Part shown: positions 53,833 through 63,136 of the stretch, one piece after another
Numbering within the stretch: the stretch's first letter is position 1
Layout: every line of letters begins with the position of its first letter
Source of the DNA: Streptomyces griseochromogenes
GTDB lineage: Bacteria > Actinomycetota > Actinomycetes > Streptomycetales > Streptomycetaceae
Length of the DNA: 64,000 nt
Assembly: GCF_001542625.1 (NCBI RefSeq)
Contig: NZ_CP016279.1
Coordinates: 2,356,001-2,420,000 of the forward strand
Direction of reading: 5' to 3'
The notes under the pieces: model-generated
The model's database searches: none
The model's input: the letters and a program-made list of their open reading frames with translations, nothing else
Told to the model about the DNA's origin: nothing
Position numbers and translations under genes: made by a program

Positions 53833-54897
53833 TTGGGCAACAGCCGCACCCCGCAGCAGATCCCCGTCGTCGTACTCGCCGGATTCCTCGGATCCGGGAA
53901 GACCACGCTCCTCAACCACCTCCTGCACCGCAGCGGAGGCAGCCGCATCGGAGCGATCGTCAATGACTTCGGGGCCATCGAGATCGACGCGATGGCCGTC
54001 GCCGGAGCCCTCGGCGACTCGACCGTCTCGCTCGGCAACGGCTGTCTGTGCTGTGCCGTCGACGCGAGCGAACTCGACCTCTACCTGGACCGGCTCGCCG
54101 CGCCCGGCGCGGGCATCGACGTCATCGTCATCGAGGCCAGTGGGCTCGCCGAGCCGCAGGAACTCGTGCGGATGGTCCTTGCCAGCGAGCACCCCGGCAT
54201 CGTCTACGGCGGTCTCGTGGAGGTCGTCGACGCCGCCGAGTTCGACGACACCCGGGCCCGGCACCCCGAGATCGACCGGCACCTCGCCCTCGCCGACCTC
54301 GTCGTGGTCAACAAGCTCGACCGCGCGCCGGACGCCGACCGCGTCCTCGGTCTCGTCGGCTCGCTCACCGACCGCGCCGCCGTCGTGCCCGCCGCCTACG
54401 GCCGCATCGACCCGGAATTCCTCTTCGACTGCAGGCCGAGCGAGGAGCGCATCGGGCAGCTGTCCTTCGACGACCTGCACGAACACGGCGACGACGACCA
54501 CCACGGCCACATGCACACCGGCTACGACAGCCTGTCCTTCACGTCCGACGTCCCGATGGAGCCCCGTCGGCTGATGCGGTTCCTGGACAGCCGTCCGGAG
54601 GGGCTGTACCGGATCAAGGGATACGTCGACTTCGGGCCGCACGACGCGGGCAACCGGTACGCCGTGCATGCCGTAGGGCGTTTCCTGCGCTTCTGTCCCG
54701 AGCCCTGGGCCGTCGCCGACGCCCGCCTCACCCAGCTCGTCCTGATCGGCTCCGGTATCGAGACGGACGCCCTCGGCAAGGAGCTGGAGGGGTGCAAGAA
54801 CGACGCCCCACACGCCGACGAGCGGGGCATGTGGGGCGTCCTGCGGTACGTACAGGGCTCCGAGGAGGAACCCGACGCAGCGGCCTACGAGGTCTAG
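53833..54897 (+). CDS. CobW/COG0523-family GTPase (metal chaperone)
   Basis: 354 aa. P-loop GFLGSGKTT (17-25), the metal-binding CxCC at C71, C73, C74 (GNGCLCC), NKLD for guanine, and a His-rich loop (HEHGDDDHHGHMHTG) before the CobW C-terminal domain. Proteins of this type insert metal, often zinc, into partner proteins. No Zur box is visible upstream, so zinc is an inference. Start is TTG 53833 with AGAGGG at 6 nt. Its stop overlaps the stop of convergent parC by four bases (CTAG). Confidence 0.85.
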   Translation: MGNSRTPQQIPVVVLAGFLGSGKTTLLNHLLHRSGGSRIGAIVNDFGAIEIDAMAVAGALGDSTVSLGNGCLCCAVDASELDLYLDRLAAPGAGIDVIVIEASGLAEPQELVRMVLASEHPGIVYGGLVEVVDAAEFDDTRARHPEIDRHLALADLVVVNKLDRAPDADRVLGLVGSLTDRAAVVPAAYGRIDPEFLFDCRPSEERIGQLSFDDLHEHGDDDHHGHMHTGYDSLSFTSDVPMEPRRLMRFLDSRPEGLYRIKGYVDFGPHDAGNRYAVHAVGRFLRFCPEPWAVADARLTQLVLIGSGIETDALGKELEGCKNDAPHADERGMWGVLRYVQGSEEEPDAAAYEV

Positions 54898-57353
54898 AAC
54901 ACCGGTCCCGCGACCACCGACACCGTCTTCGCCAGCGACGTGCCCGAGCCGTCCCGGCGCGGGTCCGCGTCGGGCAGCTCGGCCGGGGTGCCGTTCTTCT
55001 GCGCCGCCCGGGCCGGGACCGGGCCCGCCCAGGCCAGCGACAGGCAGTCCTCGCCCTTGAGGAACCGCTGGCAGCGCACGCCGCCGGTGGCCCGTCCCTT
55101 GCGCGGGTACTGGTCGAACGGGGTCAGCTTGGCCGTCGTCTGCACGGAGTCGTCCAGCGTGCCGCGCGAGCCCGCCACCGTGAAGACCACCGCGTCGGCC
55201 GCCGGGTCGACCGCCGTGAACGAGATGACCTTCGCGCCCTCGGCGACCTTGATGCCCGCCATACCGCCCGCCGGGCGGCCCTGCGGACGCACGATGGAGG
55301 CCTGGAAGCGCAGCAGCTGCGCGTCGTCCGTGATGAACACCAGGTCCTCCTCGCCGGTGCGCAGCTCCATCGCGCCGACGATCCGGTCGCCCTCCTTGAG
55401 CGTGATGACCTCCAACTCGTCCTTGTTGGACGGATAGTCGGGCACCACACGCTTGACGACACCCTGCTCGGTTCCGAGCGCCAGACCCGGGGACGACTCG
55501 TCCAGCGTGGTCAGGCACACCACCGTCTCGTCGTCCTCCAGGGAGACGAACTCCGCCAGCGGAGCCCCTCCGGAGAGGTTCGGCAGGGTCGCCGTCCGAG
55601 GCAGCTGCGGCAGATCGACCACGTTGACCCGCAGCAGACGGCCCGCCGAGGTCACCGCGCCGATCTCGCCGCGCGTGGTCGCCGGGACCGCGGAGACGAT
55701 CACGTCGTGCTTGGTGCGATGCGCGTCGGCGTCCTCCGGGAACGGCTCGTCGCCCGCCGTGCGAGCAAGCAGGCCCGTCGAGGACAGCAGCACCCGGCAC
55801 GGGTCGTCGGCGACCTGGAGCGGCACGGCGGCGACCGGGGCACCGGCCGACTCCAGCAGGACCGTGCGCCGGTCGGTGCCGAACTGCTTGGCCACGGCGG
55901 CCAGTTCGGCCGAGACGAGCTTGCGCAGCTCCGTGTCCGACTCCAGGATCCGGGTCAGCTCCTCGATCTCCTGGATGAGCCGGTCCTTCTCCGCCTCCAG
56001 CTCGATGCGGTCGTACTTGGTGAGTCGGCGCAGCGGCGTGTCGAGGATGTACTGCGTCTGGACCTCGCTCAGCGAGAACCGCTCCATCAAGCGCTGCTTG
56101 GCCTGCGCGGAGTTCTCGCTGGACCGGATCAGCCGGATGACCTCGTCGATGTCGATCAGCGCGGTCAGCAGGCCCTCGACCAGGTGCAGCCGGTCCCGGC
56201 GCTTGCCGCGGCGGAACTCGCTGCGGCGCCGCACCACGTCGAAGCGGTGGTCGAGGTAGACCTCCAGCAGCTCCTTCAGGCCCAGGGTGAGCGGCTGGCC
56301 GTCCACCAGGGCCACGTTGTTGATGCCGAAGGACTCCTCCATCGGGGTCAGCTTGTACAGCTGCTCCAGGATCGCCTCCGGCACGAAGCCGTTCTTGATC
56401 TCGATGACCAGACGCAGGCCGTGCTCACGGTCGGTGAGGTCCTTGACATCGGCGATGCCCTGGATCTTCTTCGCGTTGACCATGTCCTTGATCTTGGCGA
56501 TCACCTTCTCCGGACCGACCGTGAAGGGCAGTTCGGTGACGACCAGGCCCTTGCGGCGGGCGGTCACGGTCTCGATCGAGACCGTCGCGCGCATCTTGAA
56601 GGTGCCGCGGCCGGTCGCGTACGCGTCGCGGATGCCGTCCAGGCCGACGACCCGGCCGCCGGTGGGCAGGTCGGGGCCCGGGACGTGCTTCATCAGCGCG
56701 TCCAGGTCCGCGTTCGGGTGTCTGATCAGGTGGCGGGCGGCGGCGATGACCTCGCGCAGGTTGTGCGGCGGCATGTTCGTCGCCATGCCGACCGCGATGC
56801 CCGAGGAGCCGTTCACCAGCAGGTTCGGGAAGGCGGAGGGCAGCGCCACCGGCTCCTGCTCCTGGCCGTCGTAGTTGGGCGTGAAGTCGACCGTGTCCTC
56901 GTCGATCGACTCGGTCATCAGGCTGGTCGCCTCGGCCATCCGGCACTCGGTGTACCGCATGGCGGCCGGCGGGTCGTCGTTGCCCAGCGAGCCGAAGTTG
57001 CCGTGGCCGTCGACCAGCGGGACGCGCATCGAGAACGGCTGGGCCATGCGCACCAGGGCGTCGTAGATCGACGCGTCGCCGTGCGGGTGCAGCTTGCCCA
57101 TGACCTCGCCGACGACGCGCGCGCACTTCACATAGCCGCGGTCGGGGCGCACGCCCATCTCGTTCATCTGGTACACGATCCGGCGGTGCACCGGCTTGAG
57201 ACCGTCGCGGGCGTCCGGCAGGGCGCGCGAGTAGATGACCGAGTACGCGTACTCAAGGTAGGAGCCACGCATCTCGTCCACGACGTCGATGTCGAGGATC
57301 TTCTCCTCGTACGAGTCGTCGGGCGGCGGGGTCTTCGTGCTGCGGCGGGCCAT
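54894..57353 (-). CDS. parC: DNA topoisomerase IV subunit A (ParC)
   Basis: 819 aa, GyrA/ParC family. Catalytic Tyr134 lies in [10 protein letters not shown]. The quinolone-resistance region [17 protein letters not shown] carries Ala94 at the position equivalent to E. coli GyrA Ser83, a natural substitution also seen in mycobacterial GyrA. The C-terminal part shows beta-pinwheel repeats ([27 protein letters not shown]). ATG 57353 follows AGGCAGG. It pairs with ParE (36493-38616). GyrA is not excluded by sequence alone; distance from oriC genes argues for ParC. Confidence 0.92.
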   Translation of the reverse strand: MARRSTKTPPPDDSYEEKILDIDVVDEMRGSYLEYAYSVIYSRALPDARDGLKPVHRRIVYQMNEMGVRPDRGYVKCARVVGEVMGKLHPHGDASIYDALVRMAQPFSMRVPLVDGHGNFGSLGNDDPPAAMRYTECRMAEATSLMTESIDEDTVDFTPNYDGQEQEPVALPSAFPNLLVNGSSGIAVGMATNMPPHNLREVIAAARHLIRHPNADLDALMKHVPGPDLPTGGRVVGLDGIRDAYATGRGTFKMRATVSIETVTARRKGLVVTELPFTVGPEKVIAKIKDMVNAKKIQGIADVKDLTDREHGLRLVIEIKNGFVPEAILEQLYKLTPMEESFGINNVALVDGQPLTLGLKELLEVYLDHRFDVVRRRSEFRRGKRRDRLHLVEGLLTALIDIDEVIRLIRSSENSAQAKQRLMERFSLSEVQTQYILDTPLRRLTKYDRIELEAEKDRLIQEIEELTRILESDTELRKLVSAELAAVAKQFGTDRRTVLLESAGAPVAAVPLQVADDPCRVLLSSTGLLARTAGDEPFPEDADAHRTKHDVIVSAVPATTRGEIGAVTSAGRLLRVNVVDLPQLPRTATLPNLSGGAPLAEFVSLEDDETVVCLTTLDESSPGLALGTEQGVVKRVVPDYPSNKDELEVITLKEGDRIVGAMELRTGEEDLVFITDDAQLLRFQASIVRPQGRPAGGMAGIKVAEGAKVISFTAVDPAADAVVFTVAGSRGTLDDSVQTTAKLTPFDQYPRKGRATGGVRCQRFLKGEDCLSLAWAGPVPARAAQKNGTPAELPDADPRRDGSGTSLAKTVSVVAGPVF

Positions 57354-57645
57354 CCTGCCTGGCTCCTTGCTGAAGCGTTTGACGGATCTGACGCAGACCA
57401 TTGTGGACCGAGGTACTGACAACCCGGGCCACGACCCGGTCTCCACGGCCGGGCCCGACTCCGGGAGCGGCTCGGCAGGGTGCCGGAAAGCCGTCCCGCG
57501 GCACCTGTCACGCGGGCCGCGCGATCCGCTGTGGGCGTACGTCCGGCGGGAACTTCGCCGATGCCTCGCGCGCTTGCATACAGTGGCAGGACCGGCAGGA
57601 AAACAGCGGTTTCTTTCGACCGCCTCCGCTCGCGAAGGGACGTAC

Positions 57646-59040
57646 ATGCCCATGGGTCACACGACCACAGCCGAGGCAGGCTCCGGGGGCCTGACAGCGA
57701 CCGAGCACCGCCTGGCCAACGGTCTGCGCGTGGTGCTCTCCGAGGACCACCTGACCCCGGTGGCGGCGGTCTGCCTCTGGTACGACGTCGGTTCCCGCCA
57801 CGAAGTCAAGGGGCGTACCGGCCTGGCTCACCTTTTCGAGCACTTGATGTTCCAGGGCTCGGCCCAGGTCGAGGGCAACGGTCACTTCGAGCTGATCCAG
57901 GGCGCCGGCGGCTCGCTCAACGGCACCACCAGCTTCGAGCGCACCAACTACTTCGAGACCATGCCCGCCCACCAGCTGGAGCTGGCCCTGTGGCTGGAGG
58001 CCGACCGCATGGGGTCGCTGCTGGCCGCCCTGGACGACGAGTCCATGGAGAACCAGCGGGACGTCGTCAAGAACGAGCGCCGCCAGCGCTACGACAACGT
58101 GCCCTACGGCACCTCCTTCGAGAAGCTGACCGCCCTCGTCTACCCCGAGGGGCACCCCTACCACCACACGCCGATCGGCTCGATGGCGGACCTGGACGCG
58201 GCCACCCTGGAAGACGCGCGCACGTTCTTCCGCACCTACTACGCGCCCAACAACGCGGTGCTCTCCGTCGTCGGAGACATCGACCCCGTGCAGACCCTCG
58301 CCTGGATCGAGAAGTACTTCGGGTCGATCCAGTCGCACGACGGCAAGCCCGAGCCCCGCGACGGCACCCTGCCCGAGACCGTCGGCGAGCAGCTGCGTGA
58401 GGTCGTCGTCGAGGAGGTCCCGGCGCGTGCCCTGATGGCCGCCTACCGGCTCCCGCACGACGGCACGCGCGCGGCGGACGCGGCCGACCTGGCCCTCACC
58501 GTCCTCGGCGGCGGCGAGTCCTCCCGCCTGTACAACCGGCTCGTGCGCCGCGACCGTACGGCCGTCGCGGCCGGCTTCGGCCTGCTGCGCCTGTCCGGCG
58601 CGCCCTCGCTCGGCTGGCTGGACGTGAAGACCTCCGGTGACGTCGAGGTGCCGGTGATCGAGGCCGCGATCGACGAGGAGCTGGCCCGGTTCGCCGAGGA
58701 GGGCCCCACGCCCGAGGAAATGGAGCGCGCCCAGGCCCAGTTGGAGCGCGAGTGGCTGGACCGGCTCGGCACGGTCGCCGGCCGCGCCGACGAACTGTGC
58801 CGGTACGCCGTCCTGTTCGGCGACCCGCAGCTGGCCCTCACCGCCGTACAGCGCGTCCTGGCGGTGACCGCCGAGGAGGTCCAGGAGGTCGCCAAGGCCC
58901 GCCTGCGCCCCGACAACCGCGCGGTCCTCGTCTACGAGCCGAAGTCCCCGGAGACCGTCCAGGACGCCGACGTCCCCGAGGACCCGGAGCACGAGGCGAC
59001 CGTAGAGGCCGGCAACGACAACGAGGAGACGGCCAAGTGA
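57646..59040 (+). CDS. M16-family zinc metallopeptidase (active subunit)
   Basis: 464 aa, insulinase/pitrilysin family. The inverted zinc motif HLFEH is H62, E65, H66, with E144 (KNERRQ) as likely third ligand. ATG 57646 follows AAGGGA. It has no signal peptide and is probably cytoplasmic. The next gene (4-bp overlap) encodes a homologue without the zinc motif; in this family active and inactive halves form a heterodimer around the substrate. Divergent from parC with 292 bp between. Confidence 0.92.
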   Translation: MPMGHTTTAEAGSGGLTATEHRLANGLRVVLSEDHLTPVAAVCLWYDVGSRHEVKGRTGLAHLFEHLMFQGSAQVEGNGHFELIQGAGGSLNGTTSFERTNYFETMPAHQLELALWLEADRMGSLLAALDDESMENQRDVVKNERRQRYDNVPYGTSFEKLTALVYPEGHPYHHTPIGSMADLDAATLEDARTFFRTYYAPNNAVLSVVGDIDPVQTLAWIEKYFGSIQSHDGKPEPRDGTLPETVGEQLREVVVEEVPARALMAAYRLPHDGTRAADAADLALTVLGGGESSRLYNRLVRRDRTAVAAGFGLLRLSGAPSLGWLDVKTSGDVEVPVIEAAIDEELARFAEEGPTPEEMERAQAQLEREWLDRLGTVAGRADELCRYAVLFGDPQLALTAVQRVLAVTAEEVQEVAKARLRPDNRAVLVYEPKSPETVQDADVPEDPEHEATVEAGNDNEETAK

Positions 59041-60425
59041 GCGAGCTCGCCACCATGGACTTCCACCCCCAGCCGCAGCCCGGCGAGGCCAAGCCCTGGG
59101 CGTTCCCGGCCCCCGAGCGCGGCACCCTGGACAACGGGCTGACCGTTCTGCGCTGCCACCGCCCCGGCCAGCAGGTCGTCGCCGTCGAGGTGATGCTGGA
59201 CGCGCCTTTGGACGCCGAGCCGGGAGGTATGGACGGCGTCGCGACGATCATGGCGCGGGCCTTCTCCGAGGGCACCGACAAGCACTCCGCGGAGGAGTTC
59301 GCCGCCGAGCTGGAGCGGGCCGGTGCCACGCTCGACGCGCACGCCGACCACCCCGGCGTCCGTATCAGCCTGGAGGTCCCGGTCTCCCGCCTGGCCAAGG
59401 GTCTCGGCCTGCTCGCCGACGCGCTGCGCGCGCCCGCGTTCGCCGAGAGCGAGGTCGAGCGGCTGGTCCGCAACCGCCTGGACGAGATCCCGCACGAGCT
59501 GGCCAACCCCTCCCGCCGGGCCGCCATGGAACTCTCCAAGGAGCTGTTCCCGGCGACCTCGCGCATGTCGCGCCCGCGCCAGGGCACCGAGGACACGGTC
59601 GAGAAGATCGACGCGGCGGCCGTACGCGCCTTCTACGACCGCCATGTGCGGCCCGCCACGGCCACCGTGGTGGTGGTCGGCGACCTCACCGGCACCGACC
59701 TGGACGAGCTCCTCGCCGACTCCCTGGGCGCCTGGACCGGCACCCCGGGCCAGCCGCGGCCCGTGCCACCGGTGACGGCCGACGACACCGGCCGCGTCGT
59801 CATCGTCGACCGGCCCGGCGCCGTCCAGACGCAGCTGCTCATCGGCCGGATCGGCCCCGACCGGCACGACCGGGTGTGGCCCGCCCAGGTGCTCGGCACG
59901 TACTGCCTCGGCGGCACCCTCACCTCCCGCCTGGACCGCGTCCTGCGCGAGGAGAAGGGCTACACCTACGGCGTGCGCGCCTTCGGGCAGGTCCTCCGCT
60001 CAGCCTCGGAGGGCACGGGCGCCGCGATGCTCGCCATCAGCGGCTCCGTCGACACCACGAACACCGGTCCCGCGCTCCAGGACCTGTGGACGGTGCTGCG
60101 CACCCTCGCGGCCGACGGCCTGACCGACGCCGAGCGCGACGTCGCCGTGCAGAACCTCGTCGGGGTGGCGCCGCTGAAGTACGAGACCGCCGCGGCCGTC
60201 GCCGGCACCCTGGCGGACCAGGTCGAGCAGCACCTGCCCGACGACTTCCAGGCGACGCTGTATCAGCAGCTCGCCGCCACCGGCACCGTGGAGGCCACCG
60301 CGGCGGTCATCAACGCCTTCCCGGTGGACCGCCTGGTGACCGTCCTCGTCGGTGACGCGGAGCAGATCAAGGCGCCGGTGGAGGCGCTCGGCATCGGCGA
60401 AGTCAGCGTCGTGGCGGCCGAGTAG
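59037..60425 (+). CDS. M16-family peptidase homologue (inactive partner subunit)
   Basis: 462 aa. It has the same two-lobe M16 fold but no HxxEH: the segment MDGVATIMARAFSEGT replaces it. The C-terminal lobe keeps EEKGYTYGVRAF, whose Arg and Tyr complete the active site of the partner in known M16 heterodimers. GTG 59037 overlaps the upstream stop (GTGA), so the subunits are translationally coupled. Substrate unknown; short peptides are usual. Confidence 0.9.
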   Translation: MSELATMDFHPQPQPGEAKPWAFPAPERGTLDNGLTVLRCHRPGQQVVAVEVMLDAPLDAEPGGMDGVATIMARAFSEGTDKHSAEEFAAELERAGATLDAHADHPGVRISLEVPVSRLAKGLGLLADALRAPAFAESEVERLVRNRLDEIPHELANPSRRAAMELSKELFPATSRMSRPRQGTEDTVEKIDAAAVRAFYDRHVRPATATVVVVGDLTGTDLDELLADSLGAWTGTPGQPRPVPPVTADDTGRVVIVDRPGAVQTQLLIGRIGPDRHDRVWPAQVLGTYCLGGTLTSRLDRVLREEKGYTYGVRAFGQVLRSASEGTGAAMLAISGSVDTTNTGPALQDLWTVLRTLAADGLTDAERDVAVQNLVGVAPLKYETAAAVAGTLADQVEQHLPDDFQATLYQQLAATGTVEATAAVINAFPVDRLVTVLVGDAEQIKAPVEALGIGEVSVVAAE

Positions 60426-60453
60426 CGACCGGACGGCGCGACGCGCGCGTGGG

Positions 60454-60483
60454 GGCCCTGACGACCGACGGATCGTCAGGGCC
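60454..60483 (+). terminator. Terminator of the M16 operon
   Basis: GGCCCTGACGA/TCGTCAGGGCC stem of 11 bp with an 8-nt loop, followed by TCTTG, 28 bp after the stop. Confidence 0.8.
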
Positions 60484-60562
60484 TCTTGCCGTGCATCACC
60501 CTTCACCAGATGTCCGAATTGGGCAGAGGCTGCCCGTCTGGCCTGTGGGATGCGCTACAAAA

Positions 60563-60594
60563 GCCCGGATCCGTTTGAGGATCGAAAGCCGGGC
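60563..60594 (+). other. Hairpin upstream of the riboswitch
   Basis: GCCCGG/CCGGGC outer arms with an inner GATCC/GGATC stem (loop GTTTGA), followed by CCTTTA. It may be a second terminator or lie near the start of the riboswitch transcript. Confidence 0.4.
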
Positions 60595-60644
60595 CCTTTA
60601 GCGTCTTCCGGGCTGTCCGTCAGGCAGTGCGCCGCGCCCGCGGC

Positions 60645-60810
60645 ACCGGACAGTCATCGCCGAGTCCCCGTACGGCGCGAGCCAGGGGAGCCGGGGACCC
60701 AACCGCAGTCCCTGGGGTGAATCGGACGCCCGCGCGCGAGCGAGGGGGTCCGTAGGAGACCTTCCTGCTCCGAACCCGTCAGCTAACCCGGTAGGCGAGA
60801 GGGAAGGAAA
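60645..60810 (+). ncRNA. c-di-AMP riboswitch (ydaO-yuaA class)
   Basis: The leader carries the conserved pieces of this class in order: GAGCCGGGGACCCAACC, TGGGGTGAATCGG, then CCGAACCCGTCAGCTAACC and GGTAGGCGAGAGGGAAGG just before the start codon. In Streptomyces these elements precede cell-wall hydrolase genes, and high c-di-AMP turns expression off. Boundaries are approximate. It directly precedes an M23 peptidase, as expected. Confidence 0.9.
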
Positions 60811-60824
60811 GGACCAGCCACTTC

Positions 60825-61580
60825 ATGGCGTTCATGTGCGCCACCGGGAAGCATCGCAAGCCCGGCCGGGCCAAGCGCACCACCGCTCAGGCGGCCGGTA
60901 TCGCGGCCCTCACCAGTACCGGTGTCGTCGGCACCCTCGCGGCCACCCCGGCGCTCGCCGCGGACGACTCCGCCGAGCAGACCGGCCTCACCCCGGTCAT
61001 CGCCGTGAGCGACACGCTCGCCCACCAGATCGACGAGCAGGCCTCCGCGCAGAAGGAGGCCGCCGAGCAGAAGGCGGCCGAGGAAGCCGCGGCCAAGGAG
61101 GCCGCCGCAAAGGTCAGGAAGGACCGCGAGGCGCGGGCGCGCGCCGCCCGCGAGGCCGAGCGCAAGCGCCTGAACGCCTTCGTCGCCCCGATCGCGAACT
61201 CGTACGTCTCCACCGGCTACAAGGCCAGCAGCTCCCTGTGGTCCTCCGGCTCCCACACCGGCATCGACTTCCACGCGGCCAGCGGCACGACCGTTCACGC
61301 GGTCGGCTCCGGCACCGTCGTCTCCACCGGCTGGGGCGGGGCGTACGGCAACCAGATAGTGATCCGGATGGCGGACGGCATGTACACCCAGTACGGCCAT
61401 CTGTCGTCCATCGGTGTCACCGTGGGCCAGAAGGTCACCCCGGGCCAGCAGATCGGCCTGTCCGGCGCGACCGGCAACGTCACCGGACCGCATCTGCACT
61501 TCGAGGCCCGTACGACCCCCGAGTACGGCTCGGACGTCGACCCCGTCGCCTACCTCCGTGGGCACGGCGTGAACGTCTGA
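60825..61580 (+). CDS. Secreted M23 peptidase (cell-wall endopeptidase) under c-di-AMP control
   Basis: 251 aa. The N-terminal signal region (about 1-46, ending TPALAA) is followed by an Ala/Glu/Lys-rich coiled coil (about 60-115) and an M23 LytM domain with zinc ligands in SHTGIDFH and GPHLHFEAR. It probably cuts peptidoglycan cross-links. The start ATG 60825 is within the conserved leader layout, with AAGGA 11 nt upstream. A strong terminator follows. The upstream riboswitch ties expression to c-di-AMP, a signal for osmotic state. Confidence 0.92.
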   Translation: MAFMCATGKHRKPGRAKRTTAQAAGIAALTSTGVVGTLAATPALAADDSAEQTGLTPVIAVSDTLAHQIDEQASAQKEAAEQKAAEEAAAKEAAAKVRKDREARARAAREAERKRLNAFVAPIANSYVSTGYKASSSLWSSGSHTGIDFHAASGTTVHAVGSGTVVSTGWGGAYGNQIVIRMADGMYTQYGHLSSIGVTVGQKVTPGQQIGLSGATGNVTGPHLHFEARTTPEYGSDVDPVAYLRGHGVNV

Positions 61581-61600
61581 CGACCGCACGCACGACATCC

Positions 61601-61630
61601 GAAAGCCCCGGCTCACACGCCGGGGCTTTC
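61601..61630 (+). terminator. Terminator of the M23 peptidase gene
   Basis: GAAAGCCCCGGC/GCCGGGGCTTTC 12-bp stem with loop TCACAC, 20 bp after the stop, followed by GTCGTTTC. Confidence 0.88.
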
Positions 61631-61778
61631 GTCGTTTCTCACCGAGCCCGCATCATCCGCTGTCCAAAAAATATCCATGGATTCCGGCCCGCCGTCGGAA
61701 ATTCCGGCCGATTGCAATAGAGTCACGGAACACACGTCCATCGTCGACGTTTCACGGGGATTAATGCGGAGGTCGGTC

Positions 61779-62474
61779 ATGCGTATTCCGGCGCACTCGG
61801 TATGCACGGCGATCCGGGACGACATCGTCGCGGGTGTCCACGAGCGCGGCGGCCGCCTGACCGAGGAAGTACTGGCCCGCCGCTACGGGGTCTCGCGCGT
61901 CCCCGTCCGTGAGGCTCTGCGCACCCTGGAGGCGGAGGGCTTCGTGGTGACCCGCCGGCACGCGGGCGCGTGCGTGGCCGAACCGACCGAGCAGGAGGCC
62001 GCGGACCTGCTGGAGATGCGCGTGCTGCTGGAGCCCCTCGGCGCCCTCCGGGCCGCCCAGCGGCGCACCGAGGCCCATCTGAAGGTGCTGCGCGGCCTGG
62101 TCAGGCTGGGCCAGGAGCGGGCCAGGCGGGGCAGCAGCGAGGATCTGCGCTCCCTGGGGGGCTGGTTCCACGAGACGCTCGCGCAGGCCTCCGGCAGCCA
62201 TTCGCTGAGCTCGACGCTCACCCAGCTGCGGCACAAGATCGCCTGGATGTACACGGTGGACGCCCCGGCGAACCCCGTGGAGTCCTGGGCGGAGCACGGC
62301 GCCATCGTGGACGCGGTGGCGCGGGGCGACGGCGAGCGCGCGCGGGTGATCGCGTCGCATCACGTCGAGCGTGCGACGGCCGTGCACCGGTTGCGGGCCT
62401 CCCTGGGCGGTGGCCGGGTGGAGCGTGTGAGGAACTCGCAACATGCCGTAAACATGCCGAGCCTGCGGCATTAA
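61779..62474 (+). CDS. GntR/FCD-family transcriptional regulator
   Basis: 231 aa. The GntR winged helix is at about residues 8-75 (TEEVLARRYGVSRVPVREALRTLEAEGFVV), followed by an FCD helical effector domain (LLEMRVLLEPLGALRAA, WAEHGAIVDAVARGD, ASHHVERA). I chose ATG 61779 because GGAGG lies 6 nt upstream; ATG 61764 is in frame with a weaker site. The gene is convergent with ptsH. Target genes and ligand are unknown. Confidence 0.87.
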   Translation: MRIPAHSVCTAIRDDIVAGVHERGGRLTEEVLARRYGVSRVPVREALRTLEAEGFVVTRRHAGACVAEPTEQEAADLLEMRVLLEPLGALRAAQRRTEAHLKVLRGLVRLGQERARRGSSEDLRSLGGWFHETLAQASGSHSLSSTLTQLRHKIAWMYTVDAPANPVESWAEHGAIVDAVARGDGERARVIASHHVERATAVHRLRASLGGGRVERVRNSQHAVNMPSLRH

Positions 62475-62575
62475 CATGGGCACCGTATACAAAGGGGGGG
62501 ATATTTGGGTGCCAGGTATTTCCCGTTGCCCCGTTCGCCGAGTTTCGTGCATTCGCGATGGCGCGCCCTTCGCAT

Positions 62576-62609
62576 GCCTGCGATAAACCCGGCGCGCCTG
62601 CGATAAACC
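62576..62609. repeat. Direct repeat of 14 bp, 20-bp period
   Basis: GCCTGCGATAAACC occurs at 62576-62589 and again at 62596-62609, two helical turns apart, in the gap between the GntR gene and ptsH. Confidence 0.6.
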
Positions 62610-62634
62610 AGTCCGGTCCCCTGCCGAAAACGCG

Positions 62635-62668
62635 GAAGCCGCGTCACCCTTCCGGACGACGCGGCTTC
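62635..62668 (-). terminator. ptsH terminator
   Basis: GAAGCCGCGTC/GACGCGGCTTC 11-bp stem with a 12-nt loop, 11 bp after the ptsH stop; on the minus strand it is followed by CGCGTTTTC. Confidence 0.8.
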
Positions 62669-62678
62669 ACGGCACGGC

Positions 62679-62960
62679 TCAGACCGTCTCGGGCAGCTCC
62701 TCGAGGCCTTCGGCGACCAGCTTGGCCAGACGGTCCAGGGCGGCGTCCGCGCCCTCGGCGTCGGAGGCGAGGACGATCTCCTCGCCACCCTGGGCGCCCA
62801 GGCTGAGGACGGCCAGCATGGAGGCCGCGTTGACGGGGCTGCCGTCAGCCTTGGCGATCGTCACCGGGACGCCTGCGGCCGTGGCGGCTCGGACGAAGAT
62901 GGAGGCGGGTCGGGCATGGAGGCCCTCGGCCCAGCCGACGTTGACGCGGCGCTCAGCCAT
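62679..62960 (-). CDS. ptsH: Phosphocarrier protein HPr
   Basis: 93 aa. H15 in GLHARPAS is the residue phosphorylated by enzyme I; S47 in AASMLAVLSLG aligns with the regulatory Ser46 of Gram-positive HPr, although Streptomyces is not known for HPr kinase control. It passes phosphate to PTS sugar permeases. ATG 62960 follows AAGGG. It stands alone, without ptsI or crr nearby. Confidence 0.95.
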   Translation of the reverse strand: MAERRVNVGWAEGLHARPASIFVRAATAAGVPVTIAKADGSPVNAASMLAVLSLGAQGGEEIVLASDAEGADAALDRLAKLVAEGLEELPETV

Positions 62961-63123
62961 GTGTTGCTGCCCTTCACTGTTCAGGGTTGTCTAGACCAGT
63001 TTCCCATATCGCGAAGCATGCCCGGAGCGGTCCTTCGTCCCGCCCCGAGTGTCGCCGGACCGCGGCCTCGGTCCGGCTTCCGTCCTCCACAGACTGCCTC
63101 GCGCCGTTGTCGTACGCGAGCCG

Positions 63124-63129
63124 TACTCT
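63124..63129 (+). promoter_or_regulatory. Candidate -10 element of the pat-like gene
   Basis: TACTCT lies 8-13 nt before ATG 63137 with GGGGCCC between, which is not a convincing ribosome binding site; a leaderless mRNA is possible. Confidence 0.35.
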
Positions 63130-63136
63130 GGGGCCC

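Larger units (their letters stand above)
60426..60824. other. Terminator and riboswitch region between M16 and M23 genes
   Basis: 399 bp. It begins with the M16 operon terminator (60454-60483), then a hairpin at 60563-60594, then the c-di-AMP riboswitch (about 60645-60810) and the ribosome binding site of the peptidase. No gene. Confidence 0.7.
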
